Assembly (NCBI RefSeq): GCF_004193775.1 | Contig: NC_041021.1 | Span: 6,991,001-7,055,000 of the forward strand | Reading direction: 5' to 3' | Source: Glycine soja | Taxonomy: Eukaryota; Streptophyta; Magnoliopsida; Fabales; Fabaceae | Length of the DNA stretch: 64,000 bases | In this document: positions 46,782-58,170 of the stretch, one piece after another | Position numbering within the stretch: position 1 is the first letter of the stretch | Layout: each line of letters begins with the position of its first letter | Notes under the pieces: model-generated | What the model was told of the DNA's origin: nothing | What the model saw: only the letters and a program-made list of their open reading frames with translations | Databases searched by the model: none | Program-made: the position numbers and the translations under genes

Positions 46782-48537
46782 TGTCTCAACCTACCCTTCA
46801 TCGGGAGGGCGACGCGAGGGCTCATGGGTGCATCTTCCAAGAAAGGAAAATGCGCGGAGTCGCCACCAACGTTTATTCAAGGAAAACATCGGAAAACCCA
46901 GAAAAGACTTGGTCTACGAACTTTAAGTGGAAGGTTCGGGAGTTGTATTTACGCACGGGAAAGGTATTAGCACCCCACTCGTCCGTCACAAGGGACGACA
47001 ACCTTTTAATCAAGTGTGCAAACATGACTTCAATTTGTTTTATTTTCCCTGTTTTACGTTCTTATGTCTTTTTATGCCTTTTTGTATTTTTTATCTTTTT
47101 GTGGTCGACAAGGGTGTTTCCCTTGCTCCTACGTATTCGTCAATTGTGATAAGGAAATCAGACCTACGTAGTTCTTTGAGAACTAAACGTTGGTTAATTT
47201 GTTTTTATCCTTTTTTGCAAGATATATTTTTATTGAATGAAAGGTCATTTAAGGCGTTGGACCATTTAAATGATCTTTCGATTCTTTTGAAAGGAGAGAA
47301 AATATTAAGGCATTGGACCATTAATGATCTCTTGATTTTTTGAAAGAAGTGACAAAGCTACGTGTTTATTTTAGGTTTTAAAAATCCACGTTTAACCAAT
47401 AAAAGCGGAAAAGGCCATTTCAAGGCAATGGACCTTAAAATTAGGTGATGACAAAAGCTTGATTTATGAATTGATTTTAGCCTTAGTTTCACTTTGGTTA
47501 TTAGTCAATTCGGTTAAGAAAGAAAAATCCCAAAGAAAAAACGTCTGATTGATTTTTTTGATTATTTTATTAAAATATATATTTTTTTGCTTATTATATT
47601 ATTATTTTGCCTCTTTTTTGGTTTTAAACGTGGTTACGGCATGACAGAACGGTCGGATTTTATTTTAACAGAAATTAAAAGATGTTACAATTCAAATGAT
47701 CGGTGGAAATTTATTTTATTTTTGATTATGTGAGAAAATGACTTAAATAAATGACTAAAGCACGTCAAAAGGGGGTACGGAAAGTAAATGAAATGAAAAT
47801 AAAAGCATGTGAAACAAATGGGGACCACTAAGGGTACATAGAATGAATTGAAAAGTTCGATTTCGGGAACTTACCGGTTGAAGACCAAAGAACGACGAAG
47901 AACGAACGAAGAACGAAGAAGAACGGTGAAAAATCTTCACGACATCGCCCACGGAAACGTCTCGAAAGCGTTACGGAAGCGCCTCGACTTGGATTTTCTT
48001 CACGGAAACAATTCTTCTCACTAATTTTAAGTGATTCTCAGATACCAGGAGGGTTGAACATTTTTGTTCTGCCCTACTTCCCCTATTTATAGGGGAAAAG
48101 AGGGAGGTGGTTGTCGTCCAGCTCACCATTGTGAGCTGGGTTGCTTCCACCAGAAGGCACCGCCTTCTGTTGGAAGATCCTGGAAGGCCCAAGTGGGCCT
48201 GATTGCTATTTGCACACCCTGTTTACTAAATACACCCCCTTTGCCCCTTTTTTGCTGATTCTTTTTTCGTAACGTTACGGAACTTTACGAATTACGTAAC
48301 GATGCTTGTTTTCTTTCCGTAACGTCACGAAACCTTACGGATTACGCAATCGTCCCCTCTTTGGCTTCTGGAATGTTACGGAACTTTACGGATTGCGTAT
48401 TAACACTTCCTTTCAACTCCCGACTGTCGCGGAACTTCACGGATTGCCTAACGAGGGGTGTCAAGTACCTCAAAGTGGTCAAGTGAAGGTCGCATCCCAC
48501 CAAACAGATGGTCCCCGGACGAAATTAGGGTATGACA
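46782..48537 (-). repeat. 5' LTR of element C
   Basis: 1756 bp, TGTCTCAACC to TATGACA on the plus strand. Same general build as the LTRs of B, including an LTR module GTGGTCGACAAGGGTGTTTC at about 47101, but one ~52-bp CGTAACGTTACGG unit fewer near 48430. It has a perfect 8-bp hairpin CAGCTCAC-CATT-GTGAGCTG (48119-48138). Its right flank is copia integrase sequence, so C inserted into the copia element at 48538. Confidence 0.92.
48083..48092 (-). promoter_or_regulatory. TATA box of element C
   Basis: CTATAAATAG on the minus strand, about 445 bp inside the U3 end. Transcription would run leftwards through PBS and ORF1. Confidence 0.65.
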
Positions 48538-50985
48538 ATACTGATGTGGCAGGACCTCAAAGAACACCATCACTACAAGGTAGTCTCTACTTTATTCTTT
48601 TCATAGATGACTTTACAAGAATGTGCTGGATTTTTTTGCTTGAAATTCAAGCATGAAGTGGCTGAAGTATTTGTGAAGTTCCAAAAAATGGTGGAAACTC
48701 AAAGTGGCTGCAAGATTCAATGTCTAAGATCTGACAATGGGAAAGAGTATACATCAGTAAAATTTAATCAATTTTGTGAAAAAGATGGAATTGAACATCA
48801 ACTCACAGCCCCCTACACTCCAAAGCAAAATGGGGTTAGTGAAATGAGAAACAGATCCGTGATAGAGATGGCTAGATGCATGTTGCATGAGAAGGAGTTG
48901 CCTAAAACATTTTGGGCAGAGGCAACTAACATAGCATTTTTTCTGCAAAATCGGCTTCCAACCAAAGTCTTGAAGGATAAAACTCCATTTGAGGCCTAGT
49001 ATGGCTATAAGCCTTCACTAACTTTTCTTAAAGTGTTTGGTTGTGTTTGTTTTGCACATGTTCCACAGGTTAAGCGTGATAAACTTGACAAAAAGGCAAT
49101 TTCGGGCATCTTTGTGGGTTACAGTTCAGTTTCAAAAGCCTACAAAGTGTATCATTCTCAAACTGTAAAGATGATTGTTACTAGAGATGTGCACTTCAAT
49201 GAAGGTCAGCAATGGAAATGGGACAACTCACAATGAACAATTGAACTATTTGACAACATTAATGATAATCATCCTGGACAGCAAAGAATAGAGTTGTTGC
49301 AAGATGAATTAGAAGATGACCCTCCAGTCAAAGGCAAAAGGCTGCTTTCTGATGTTTATCAAAGATGTAATGTAGCAATTTGTGAACCTGTTAGCTGTGA
49401 GGAAGCACAAAAGGATCTAAAATGGAAAGTTGCAATGGAGGAGGAAATGTCCATGATACAGAAAAACAAAACATAGGAACTTGTTGATAGGCCTGAAGGT
49501 AGAAAAGTCATTGGAGTTAAATGGGTTTTCAGAACAAAGCTTAATGCAGATTACTCAATTAGCAAGCACAAGGCCAGACTCATACTTAAAGGGTATGCAC
49601 AAATTTTTGGTGTTGATTATTCTGACACTTTTGCACCTATGTCCATATTAGATTCAATTAGATTGGTGCTAGCAGTGGCTGTGCAAAATGGCTGAAAAAT
49701 ATTCCAACTAGATGTCAAATCAGCTTTTTTAAACGGAGAACTACAAGAAGAAATATATGTAGAGCAGTCAGAAGGATTCGTGAAGCAAGGTGAAGAAGAT
49801 AAAGTTTATCTTCTCAAAAAGGCCCTCTATGGCCTAAAATAAGTGCCAAAGGATTGGTATAGCAAGATAAATGATCAACTATTGAGCATAGGCTTTGCAA
49901 AAAGCTTATCTGAGTCCACTCTTTATGTGAAATATAAGGGAAATAACTTTCTCATAGTTTCTCTCTATGTTGATGATCTTTTAGAAACTGGAGATGATGC
50001 AAGGCTAGTTGAGGAGTTCAAGCAAGAAATGATGCAAGCTATTGAAATGACTCATCTTGGTCTCATGACTTATTTTCTTGGAATTGAGATCAAGCAAAGT
50101 TAAAACAAAGTGTTAATCTGTCAAAGGAAATACACAAAAGAAATTTTGAAGAAGTTTCAAATGGAGGAATGCAAATCTATTAGCACACCAATGAATCAAA
50201 AGGAGAAGTTCAACAAGGAAGATGGTGCTGATAAAATTGATGAAGGATATTATAGGAGTTTGATTGAATGTCTAATGTATCTCACTATAATAAGGTCAGA
50301 CATTCTATTTGTTGTAAGTCTCTTGTCTCGTTTTATGCATTGTGCAAGTGAGATGCATTTAAAAGCAGCAAAGACAATATTGAGGTATGTTAAGGGCACT
50401 ATTGATTATGGTGTCGAATTTGAGAAGTGTCCAAAATTCAAGTTGTATGGATTCTCTGATAGTGATTGGGTTGAATCCGTTGATGACATGAAGAGCACTT
50501 CAGGATATTGTTTTAGCCTAGGCTCAGGAGTTTTCTCATGGTGCACAAAGAAGCAAGAGATTGTAGCACATTCTACTGTTGAGGCTGAATTCATAGCAGC
50601 AACAGCAACGGTAAATCAAGCTTTATGGTTGAAGAAGATTCTATGTGATTTACTTTTGCAGCAGAAGAACAAAACTAGAATTTTTGTTGACAACCAGGCA
50701 GCCATTGCTATTGCAAACAATCCAGTGTGTCATGGAAAGACTAAACATTTCAACATCAAGCTCTATTTTTTGAGAGAGATGCAACAAAGTGGAGAAGTGA
50801 ACTTAATTTACAGCAAGTCTAAAGATCAACTGGCTGACATGTTTACAAAGCCACTGCCTATCAACAAATTTGAACTCTTAAGGCTAAGAATTGGAGTTTG
50901 CAGTTCCTAAAGCAAGGAGAAGTGTTTAAATTTGTTTAAATTACTTTTGTAACTGCATATTTTGTTTGTTTTCTTTTTTTGTTGG
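48538..50985 (+). pseudogene. Ty1/copia (Tork lineage) integrase-RT-RNase H remnant
   Basis: The 3' half of a copia polyprotein. Integrase core (LFIDDFTRMCW at about 48600; SDNGKEYTS; YTPKQNGVSEMRNRSVIEMA at 48814), linker (FVGYSSVSKAYKVY; VTRDVHFNE), RT ([45 protein letters not shown] at 49965 with YVDD intact) and RNase H (YYRSLIECLMYL, SDSDWVESVDDMKSTSGYC, VDNQAAIAIANN, DMFTKPLP). One frameshift near 48630; after that the frame is kept to the final stop at 50908. Five in-frame stops remain (48997, 49474, 49693, 49840 and 50101), plus one at about 49234. Gag-protease and the 5' LTR are missing. The 3' LTR is reduced to at most about 60 bp before the NBS-LRR sequence resumes. Confidence 0.92.
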
Positions 50986-50989
50986 AATG

Positions 50990-51340
50990 TATATGCCACA
51001 TTTGTTGTACCTCGGAATGTATATGACTTATGAAAGTGAAAGCTTGTATTTTCAAGATGGAGGATTAATATTTCAGCAACTAAGGGAACTATCTCTGGAA
51101 AAGTTGCCTAACTTGAAATCCATCATTATTGATGAAGGAGCCCTCCATTCTTTGGAAATACTCCGAATTTGGGCATTATCTGAACTCAAGACCATACTTC
51201 GTGGCATTCAACACTTGAAAAAACTTATAGTTCTCGCTGTACATGATATGTCAACTGAATTCAACAAGTGAATTGCTTCTGATGGAGGATTCAAAACTTA
51301 GGCCCGTGATGGTACATACAAAACTGTTCGACACTAGGGC
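50990..51340 (+). pseudogene. RPM1-like NBS-LRR gene, 3' (LRR) fragment
   Basis: C-terminal leucine-rich repeats. Readable pieces: MPHLLYLGMYMTYESESLYF (from about 50993), LRELSLEKLPNLKSIIIDEG, ALHSLEILRIWALSELKTIL, IQHLKKLIVLAVHDMSTEFN. A TGA follows at 51269, after which the frame still reads IASDGGF, the usual continuation in this family, so it is a premature stop. Orientation and family match the NB-ARC fragment at 6709-7903. The middle LRRs are missing. The upstream border with copia sequence is approximate. Confidence 0.85.
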
Positions 51341-51850
51341 ATTAGAATTTTAAAAAAGGTATGCATTTTCTTCCTAATATCTTTAGAAGTCGGATTCCAA
51401 TTACATATGTATTTATGAGTCTCCTTTATTTCTTAATAAATTACCACTTTTTCTTTTTTTTTCTGGGTATGACAACACTTTTTTCTTTTTTTACGGAAAA
51501 CAACACTTTTTGTTAATTATTGGTTTTTCCACTAGTGTTTACTTTTTAATTAAAAAATATTAAAAGTAAAAGTCAAGGAAATACCTAGTTTGATTTCCTA
51601 TAAGATGATATTTTAGCATTATTTAGTATTTAGTCATCAAGATATGTAATTTATATTTTAATTTCTAAAATAATTAATTTATCTTTTGAGTCTTTTTATT
51701 TGTTGTCCTATGCTTTTTTTTATTCTAACAATTCATTACAAACTAAGTATAAAATTATCTAATTTGTTACAAGAAATTTTATGTTATTGTTATATTCCCT
51801 TGAGAACTATTAGTTGCAATTTCCACCCTCAAGTCTCACGATTGTAATGA

Positions 51851-51914
<64 letters not shown>

Positions 51915-52925
51915 CTTTCAAAGTTATATAAATGTAAAAATAATTGTTTTTAAAAAAAGTGTCTTTCAAATATTGTGATATCTTATTTTCCGTTTAGCAT
52001 ATGTCTTTTTATTTGAAAATAAGAAGAAAAAAACTTCATATATAATTTCTTTGTTTTGTAAATTTTCCTTCGTCATTAAGTTTTCCACTACCAGCTCTTT
52101 TACATGTGAAAACTTGTTAGTAAACGACCTATTAAAGAAGTTTATAGCAGGAAGAGGAAGAACGGTAATAGAATATTACAGCGCAATACTTCAATTTGTT
52201 TCACATAGCCGTATCCAATTTATTTATCAATTTATAATATATTAATTCTGAAACGTGAAATGTTACATTAATTGCCACTTCAAAATTTTAGAATACACAA
52301 ATTCCTCAATTTCAAAATTTTTTGATGTGACATGTTTCTCTTGTTTCACCATTTATTATTCTCTATTTTTTTATCGGTTAATTTATCTTGTTCAACTAAT
52401 AAAGTTGAACAGTTCAACTTGGTGAAACGAATTGAAAAATTTATAACAGATTATCTTGTTCAACTAATTGATGATCCCTCGGTATTTGTTATTCTCTCAT
52501 CTCTATTTAAAATTCCATTTCGTATACCCACTTTAAAATTTCATTAAAATGTTATTAAAATCTTATTTCATAATTCTCATTAAAATCTTTCCATACCATT
52601 GTCTCAAGGATCAATCCCTTTCTAGCTATCTTCACGCATTTCCTCAATCCCCCTGTCACCTCCTTTGTGGTCAATGCCATAGCAAATTACTGCATCCAAA
52701 ATCAACCAACAGTGATATCAAAAGAACTTATAATGAGGTTCTAAAATAACCTCAAACATATTAAGCAACTTTTTAATGACGTGTTGCCGTGTCTTAATTT
52801 TGGCTACGGAAAGTGAAAAACTTGTCTCTCTTCTGTAGAGAGTCATGTTTTCTCTCTTTTGTTGAGAGCCTGATTGCAATGAATACATATTTTGTGACCT
52901 TATAGTTTCGGGTGTTGAGAATGCT
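51341..52925. other. AT-rich intergenic DNA
   Basis: No recognisable gene. It may contain the 3' flank of the NBS-LRR gene. A TA microsatellite lies at 51852-51911. The part from about 52780 may be 5' untranslated sequence of the LINE that starts coding at 52926. Confidence 0.6.
51852..51911. repeat. (TA)n microsatellite
   Basis: About 30 uninterrupted TA units. Confidence 0.92.
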
Positions 52926-53018
52926 ATGGAGGGTTTATCGTTGGTGGAGGAGGAAGAAGATGGTTTCTCGTTGAAAATCCAGGAGGACACTGGACATAAC
53001 TATGATATTGAGGTATGT

Positions 53019-53402
53019 TGTTATGATCAGGGAGCTTTCTACTCAAGGAAATGAACAATTCCTAGCATTCAAGGCCTAGGCACCTCTAGAAGTAAGGTGA
53101 GGAAAAAAGGTTTTATTTTTTGCTTGTCCATTTGAATACATGATTCAGTATATATAGAGTTTGCCTACTACAGGATTCTAACGGATTTTGGCATTATATG
53201 CCTTAGAGAAAATAAAAAATAAAAGCATCTTCTAACAAAATTTGGATATTGGCCGACAATGATCTTGGAGGACCACCACTCTGCTGCCAGCTCAACCTTC
53301 TACGCGAAATCTCTGAGGTAACGAGGCTTGTTAATTTCCCTCCTTGGCCTTCGGTTTTCTTCTTTCTCTGTGTTCTGTTGCTCCTTGTTCTTAGTCATAA
53401 CA
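53019..53402 (-). repeat. 3' LTR of the chromovirus
   Basis: 384 bp. It differs from the 5' copy by scattered substitutions and a 12-bp length difference (an extra TAGTTCTTGC-like stretch in the right copy). Confidence 0.95.
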
Positions 53403-54826
53403 TCCCCATGGGCTTCCAAAGCAACCTTGTCCTCAAGGTTGCATTCAAGTTTAAGGTCTTCCCACTTCTCCCACGAAGTATCTTCAGGGAACAGGCCCTG
53501 CCATTGTACCAGCACGAGTAATTTTCTTCCTATGTCTATGTTCTCCCATTTAGCATCAAGGATGGTAAGTGGTGTGATAATGGGTTGATTATCCTCGGCA
53601 AAGTTTGGCAATTCTAGAGGAGCATCAACCTGATTAGTAGGTGTGAGGTATGATTTGAGTAAAGAATAGTGGAATACTGGGTGAATGCGCGAAGTCACCA
53701 GAAGGTTGAATTGGTAGGCAATTGTTCCAATCTTCTTCGTAACTTGGAATGGGCCATAGAACCTTTTAGCTAACTTGGAGTAATGACCCTCTGTAACTGA
53801 GGTTTGTTGGCGTGGTCTTAACTTTACCAGCACCCAATCTCCTTCCTCAAACTGCATATCACGCCTCCTCTGATCTGCATCATGTTTCATTCTTTGTTGG
53901 GCTTTGGTCAATTTCTTCGTCAAACTAGCAAGGATTGTGTCTCTGTGACTCAACCAATCATCCACCGCTTCAATGTTCATCGTGTTGGTCAGATATTAAG
54001 GGATGCTTGGAGGTTTCTTTCTGAACATAACCTCATATGGGGACATTCCTATCGCCATGTGGGTGGATGTATTATAAGACCACTCGACCCATGCCAGAAA
54101 GCGCCCCCAAGTCAATGGTCTCTGGTGAATGAAAGATTGCAAATATTGCTCAATGACGCGATTCATTACCTCGGTCTGGCCATCGGACTGAGGGTGGTAC
54201 ATAGAGCTCATGTGCAACTTTGTGCCGCTAAGTTTAAATAATTTCTGCCAAAATCGACTAACAAAAAGGGGATCACGGTCGGAAACTAAACTGCGGGGAT
54301 AATCTAGCAACCATCAAAGCTGTGTAATGTGCCAATAACATTCCTAAGTGCACCCCCTTAGAAAATCGGTCCACCACTACCAAGATTACAATATTGATGT
54401 GATCCTGACTAGGAGCGGATCGCTTGATACAGGCTACGGAGAATTGGATGACGCCACTTCTAGTGAAGGAAGATAAGTCAGGGTAGACGTCACAAGGATT
54501 ACCTTGATAAGTCTGAGATTGGTTCAACAAGGAACCCAGAGAGAAGCTCTCACCAAATTTTATGAAAATGCCAAAAGTTTTTGCATTGAAAACAAAAACC
54601 AATACTTATAGTGTATCTGAACAAAAAGATAAAAATAGACATAGGCCTTCAAAACAATTTGAGCAAAAAAAAAACAAAAAAAAAATTAGAACATATTTAT
54701 TATGGGCCTTTAAATTAATTTCGGCCTTCAGCAACAATTAATAGTCTTGATAGTGTCTCTGCCTCTGGCTTTCATCCTTCTCCACTTGGGCCTTTAGCCT
54801 GTATTTGGCCAGTTTCAGGATTCTCA
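53403..54826 (-). pseudogene. Chromovirus integrase C-terminal half with chromodomain
   Basis: Integrase core second half (VVVDRFSKGVHLGML about 54390; SDRDPLFVSRFWQKLF about 54285; YHPQSDGQTEVMNRVIEQYL about 54190, with the catalytic E), GDWVLVKLRPRQQTSV (about 53840), then a chromodomain ILDAKWENIDIGRKLLVLVQ with WQGLFPEDTSWEKWEDL (about 53565-53455) that directs insertion to marked chromatin. A ~420-bp foreign segment (about 54408-54826) separates this half from the first catalytic Asp. An in-frame stop near 53993 splits the region. Confidence 0.9.
54408..54826. other. ~420-bp insert in the chromovirus integrase
   Basis: The integrase reading jumps from LPTFKGHI (54830) to NIVILVVVDRFSKG (about 54405). 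The sequence in between has no integrase similarity. It includes an A-rich block AAAAAAAAACAAAAAAAAA near 54667. I see no terminal inverted repeats and no clear target duplication. Origin unknown. Confidence 0.65.
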
Positions 54827-55400
54827 TCATATATGTCCCTTAAAGGTTGGCAGTCCGACAATGAAGTCGAGTGACAGGTCCTCCCATGGTTGTGCTGGAA
54901 TAGGTAGGGGACAGAGTAGCCCTGGGCGTTTCCAATGGTCAACCTTTGTCTGTTGACAGTCAACGCATGTAGTGACAAAGCGATAAACATCTTTACTCAT
55001 TGTTGCCCAGATGAAATTCTCGCTAACATGAGCCAAGGTCTTTGCAACTCCCATATGACCTCCTGTTGGTGTGGAGTGAAATTCGACGAGGGTGATTTGA
55101 ATGGTAGGAAGCCCCGTGGGTAGCCAAATCCTCCCCTTTTTTATGATGAGATCCTGACAAATTATGTAATCAGGATGGGCTTCAGGGGTCTCCTGTATCT
55201 GTTGCCGGTATACCTGGAATTCCTGATGATTCAACAATTTTGTCTTCAATTCCTCCAGGAAAACAAAATTTGGAATGGTTAGCATAAGAAATTCACCGAA
55301 GGGGGATTCCGGTAATTGTGAAAGAGCATCTGCTGTTGCATTTGATTTGTCGGCACGGTATTGAATTGGGTAATCGTATCCCAACAAGCGAGCCAGGTAA
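54827..55400 (-). pseudogene. Chromovirus RNase H end and integrase N-terminal half
   Basis: LLGYDYPIQYRADKSNATAD (end of RNase H, about 55385), then the zinc-binding region EFHSTPTGGHMGVAKTLAHV (His pair) and CVDCQQTKVDHW (Cys pair), then DLSLDFIVGLP with the first catalytic Asp (about 54850). One open frame of 186 codons. Confidence 0.9.
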
Positions 55401-56500
55401 AGTTGCTACTCTGGAGTTTGAATAACTTGTGACATGGGTTCCTTGAGGCTACGATGATCTATTAGAATCGTGAAATGGTGCCCTAGCAAGTACTGTCGTC
55501 ATTTCTTAACGACGGTCGTGATGGCGGCCAGCTCTCTAACATAAGTAGAGGCATGTAGTAGCTTCGAACAGAAGGTTTTACTGAAGAACGCAATGGGATG
55601 ATTTTGCTGAGACAAAATCGCACCCATGCTGACCCCAAAAGCTCCGGTCTCCACCACGAAGGGTAAAGAGAAATCCGATAGACCCAGAACTGGTGCGCGA
55701 CACAGAGCATCTTTTAAATTCGTGAACAAGTGTTGAGCCTCTAAGTTCCAGTGGAAATGATCCTTTGCCAGAAGTGTTGTGAGTGGTGCAGCTATGGACG
55801 CATATCCTTTTATGAATCTTCGATAGAATCCTGACAGGCCAAGAAAACCTCATAAGACTTTGGTAGAACAGGGTGTCGGCCATTGTTGGATAGCTTCAAT
55901 TTTTGCAGGAATTGGTTCCACTCCTTGTTTGGAGACAATATGCACGAGGTACTCCACTTGTTGAGTAGCAAATGAGCATTTCAAAAGCTTGAGGAAGAAT
56001 TGTCCTACCCTCAACACTTGAAATGTGGTTTTCAAATGTTCTAAATGCCCCACGAATGTCTTACTGTAGATTAAGATGTCATCAAAGAAGACGATGATAA
56101 ATTTGCACAAGAGGCAAATGTAGTGTTCATGGTTGCTTGAAAGGTTGAGGGAGCATTGCAGAGCCCGAAGGGTATGACCAAGAACTCATAATGGCCATGG
56201 TGAGTTTGAAATGTTGTTTTGCTTATATCAGTCTCTTTCATTAGGATTTGGTGGTAGCCTTGCAAAAGGTTCCATTTCGAAAACCAGCAGGCACCTCCTA
56301 ATTCATCTAGCAGCTCATCAATGGTAGGGATTGGGAATTGATCCTTAACGGTCATGGCGTTTAATACACGATAATCCACACAGAAATGCCATGATCCATC
56401 CCTCTTCTTGACCAACAAAACCGGCAACGAGAAAGGACTGGAGTTGGATCTGATAATTCCATTTAGGAGCATTGTCGCGACCTACATCTCAATTTTCTGC
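55401..56500 (-). pseudogene. Chromovirus reverse transcriptase-RNase H
   Basis: [41 protein letters not shown] and [19 protein letters not shown] (56440-56130), active site [15 protein letters not shown] (about 56095; FFDD is the usual form in this group). RNase H: VVETGAFGVSMGAILSQQNH (about 55655), AFFSKTFCSKLLHASTYVRE. A frameshift near 55860-55880 and one near 55510 break the frame. Confidence 0.9.
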
Positions 56501-56759
56501 TTCTAAAAATAAGGGTATCGATAGGGTCATATATTGACTGGTGTTGAATTGGGTAGGAGATGAATGGAGTGGTTTGTGGGTCGAGACGGAGGTAGTGTTA
56601 TCGGTGTCTGGAATAGTGAGGCGAATTGGGTGGTCAAGGCTAGTATTTCTGGGAGGGTTGTGTCAGATGGAGGTTCCAGTGGACAGACTTGAAGGTGAAA
56701 ATATTCACTTGCACTATTTGTTCGAATCAGACGATGGAGCTATAGTGGAGTAATAGCTT

Positions 56760-57260
56760 GTATACCCAGGTCTGTGTTTCCCTTAAACTTGATGAGTTCC
56801 CCTTCCTAAATGAATTTCATGGTCAAGGCATTATAGTCTATTAAGACTGGTCTGAGCGACTTTAGCCATTGAACGCCCAAGACGATGTCGGCACCGCATA
56901 AAGGCAAGACATGGAGGTCTATTACGAACACACGCCCTTATATGTAAACGGTGACGCCCTGGCAAATGCAATGGCAGTCCACTTCATTACCATTTCCGAC
57001 CATCACTCTCAGTGATTGTGTGGGCTGAGGCATAAGACCCAGATGCTTCACTAAGCGTTTTTGCACAAATTATGAGTGCTGCCTCCATCGATCAAAATCA
57101 CGACATTCTGTTTGGATACTGGCCCAGTAAGCGCAGGGTTTCAGGTGCGGAATGACCCGATAGTGCACAGAAACTGATTTGGGCCTAGGGTGGTTCTTCC
57201 TGGAGCGGGTCAACTGTATTCTGTTTGGGCATCCCTATTTTAGGGTTCGCATCCTCTGCT
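56760..57260 (-). pseudogene. Chromovirus protease region
   Basis: Active-site peptide QNVVILIDGGSTHNLCKNA near 57105-57050, with D-G-G in place of the commoner D-S/T-G. The rest is readable with frame changes. 56500-56760 holds the protease-RT linker. Confidence 0.7.
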
Positions 57261-57262
57261 TC

Positions 57263-58150
57263 CTATTCCTCATCTTCGATGAGAAGGAAGAATCGAGAGG
57301 CACACTTATGGCCTCTAGTGAACTTCTCGTCGCAGTTGAAACAAAGGCCTCTTTCTCTCCGACTAGTCATCTCCTCCAGTGTGAGCCTTTTCAAGGGTAA
57401 GGGTGGTGGTTTGCTGGGTGAAGGCAAGAAGGGTAGGTTTAGGGGTGAGGGTGATTGAAAGCTAGGCTCCAAGGATGTACGACCTCGCAGACTGCGTCGC
57501 TACTCTGTTAGTTTGTCTTCCTAGAGTCGTGCTAACCCCACCACCTGGACCAAGGTGAGGGTCCAACCTAGATACGAAGCAACTGAGGAGGAATGGTGGC
57601 AGAAACACTACAATGCAATTGGCAAGCGCCTCAAATTTTTTCAGGTAATCACTAACTAATCCCTTCTAAGTCAATTTGAAAAGGATCCCTGTAGGATCCT
57701 TAAATGGTGAATGTGCAAATCGAGTCTCAATTTCCTGCAGGAAGTTCGACCAGGAAGTGAGTTGATGGTTTCTCATCATCCACTGAAACCATGTCAAGGC
57801 TGGTCCCTCCATATAGAAAGACGCAATAGTAAGGTGTTCTGAGTCTGGGGTTGAATGGTATTCAAAAAATTGTGTGATTTTGAAAACCCAGCCTGAAGGG
57901 TCTGACCTATCAAATCTCGGTACCTCCAGTTTCATTCATGGTGGATTGGTTACAGAGGGAATTGGTGTGGGAATGTCTGATGAAGATGAGGGTGAAGGAA
58001 ATGGTTGGGAGTTGTTTTCGAGATTGGTAACCCTGTTAATAAGCACATCAAGCTTCTCTGTGACATGGAGCTGATTAGAGGCTAATTTGGCTATGGCTTC
58101 TTCAATTCGGTCTATATTAGATTTGGATCAGGTTGATTCTGCCATGGTTG
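57263..58150 (-). pseudogene. Chromovirus gag
   Basis: Starts MAEST near 58145 with an early in-frame stop. A coiled-coil-like stretch IDRIEEAIAKLASNQLHVTE is followed by the retro-gag core MKLEVPRFDRSDPSGWVFKI, YMEGPALTWFQWMM and NFLQEIETRFAHSPF (57935-57690). A proline-rich linker and zinc knuckle CFNCDEKFTRGHKC lie at about 57345-57305. A frameshift near 57550 separates core and knuckle. Confidence 0.88.
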
Positions 58151-58170
58151 TCTCTCAATGAAAGCACCAA

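Larger units (their letters stand above)
33235..48537 (-). mobile_element. Element C: autonomous-type Ogre (Tat lineage) retrotransposon
   Basis: Reading right to left: 5' LTR (48537-46782), PBS, leader, ORF1 (45897-44074), gag-protease (43667-40542), a linker where Ogre elements carry an intron, RT-RNase H-integrase in one frame (about 39640-36481), then 3' spacer to 33235. ORF1 upstream of gag plus a separate pol frame plus the tRNA-Arg PBS identify the Ogre lineage. Every frame carries stop codons, so it is inactive. Its 3' end is cut at 33235; the LTR and PPT at 7904-8366 may be its displaced end. GmOgre/Gmr9 or SARE are candidate names, untested. Confidence 0.9.
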
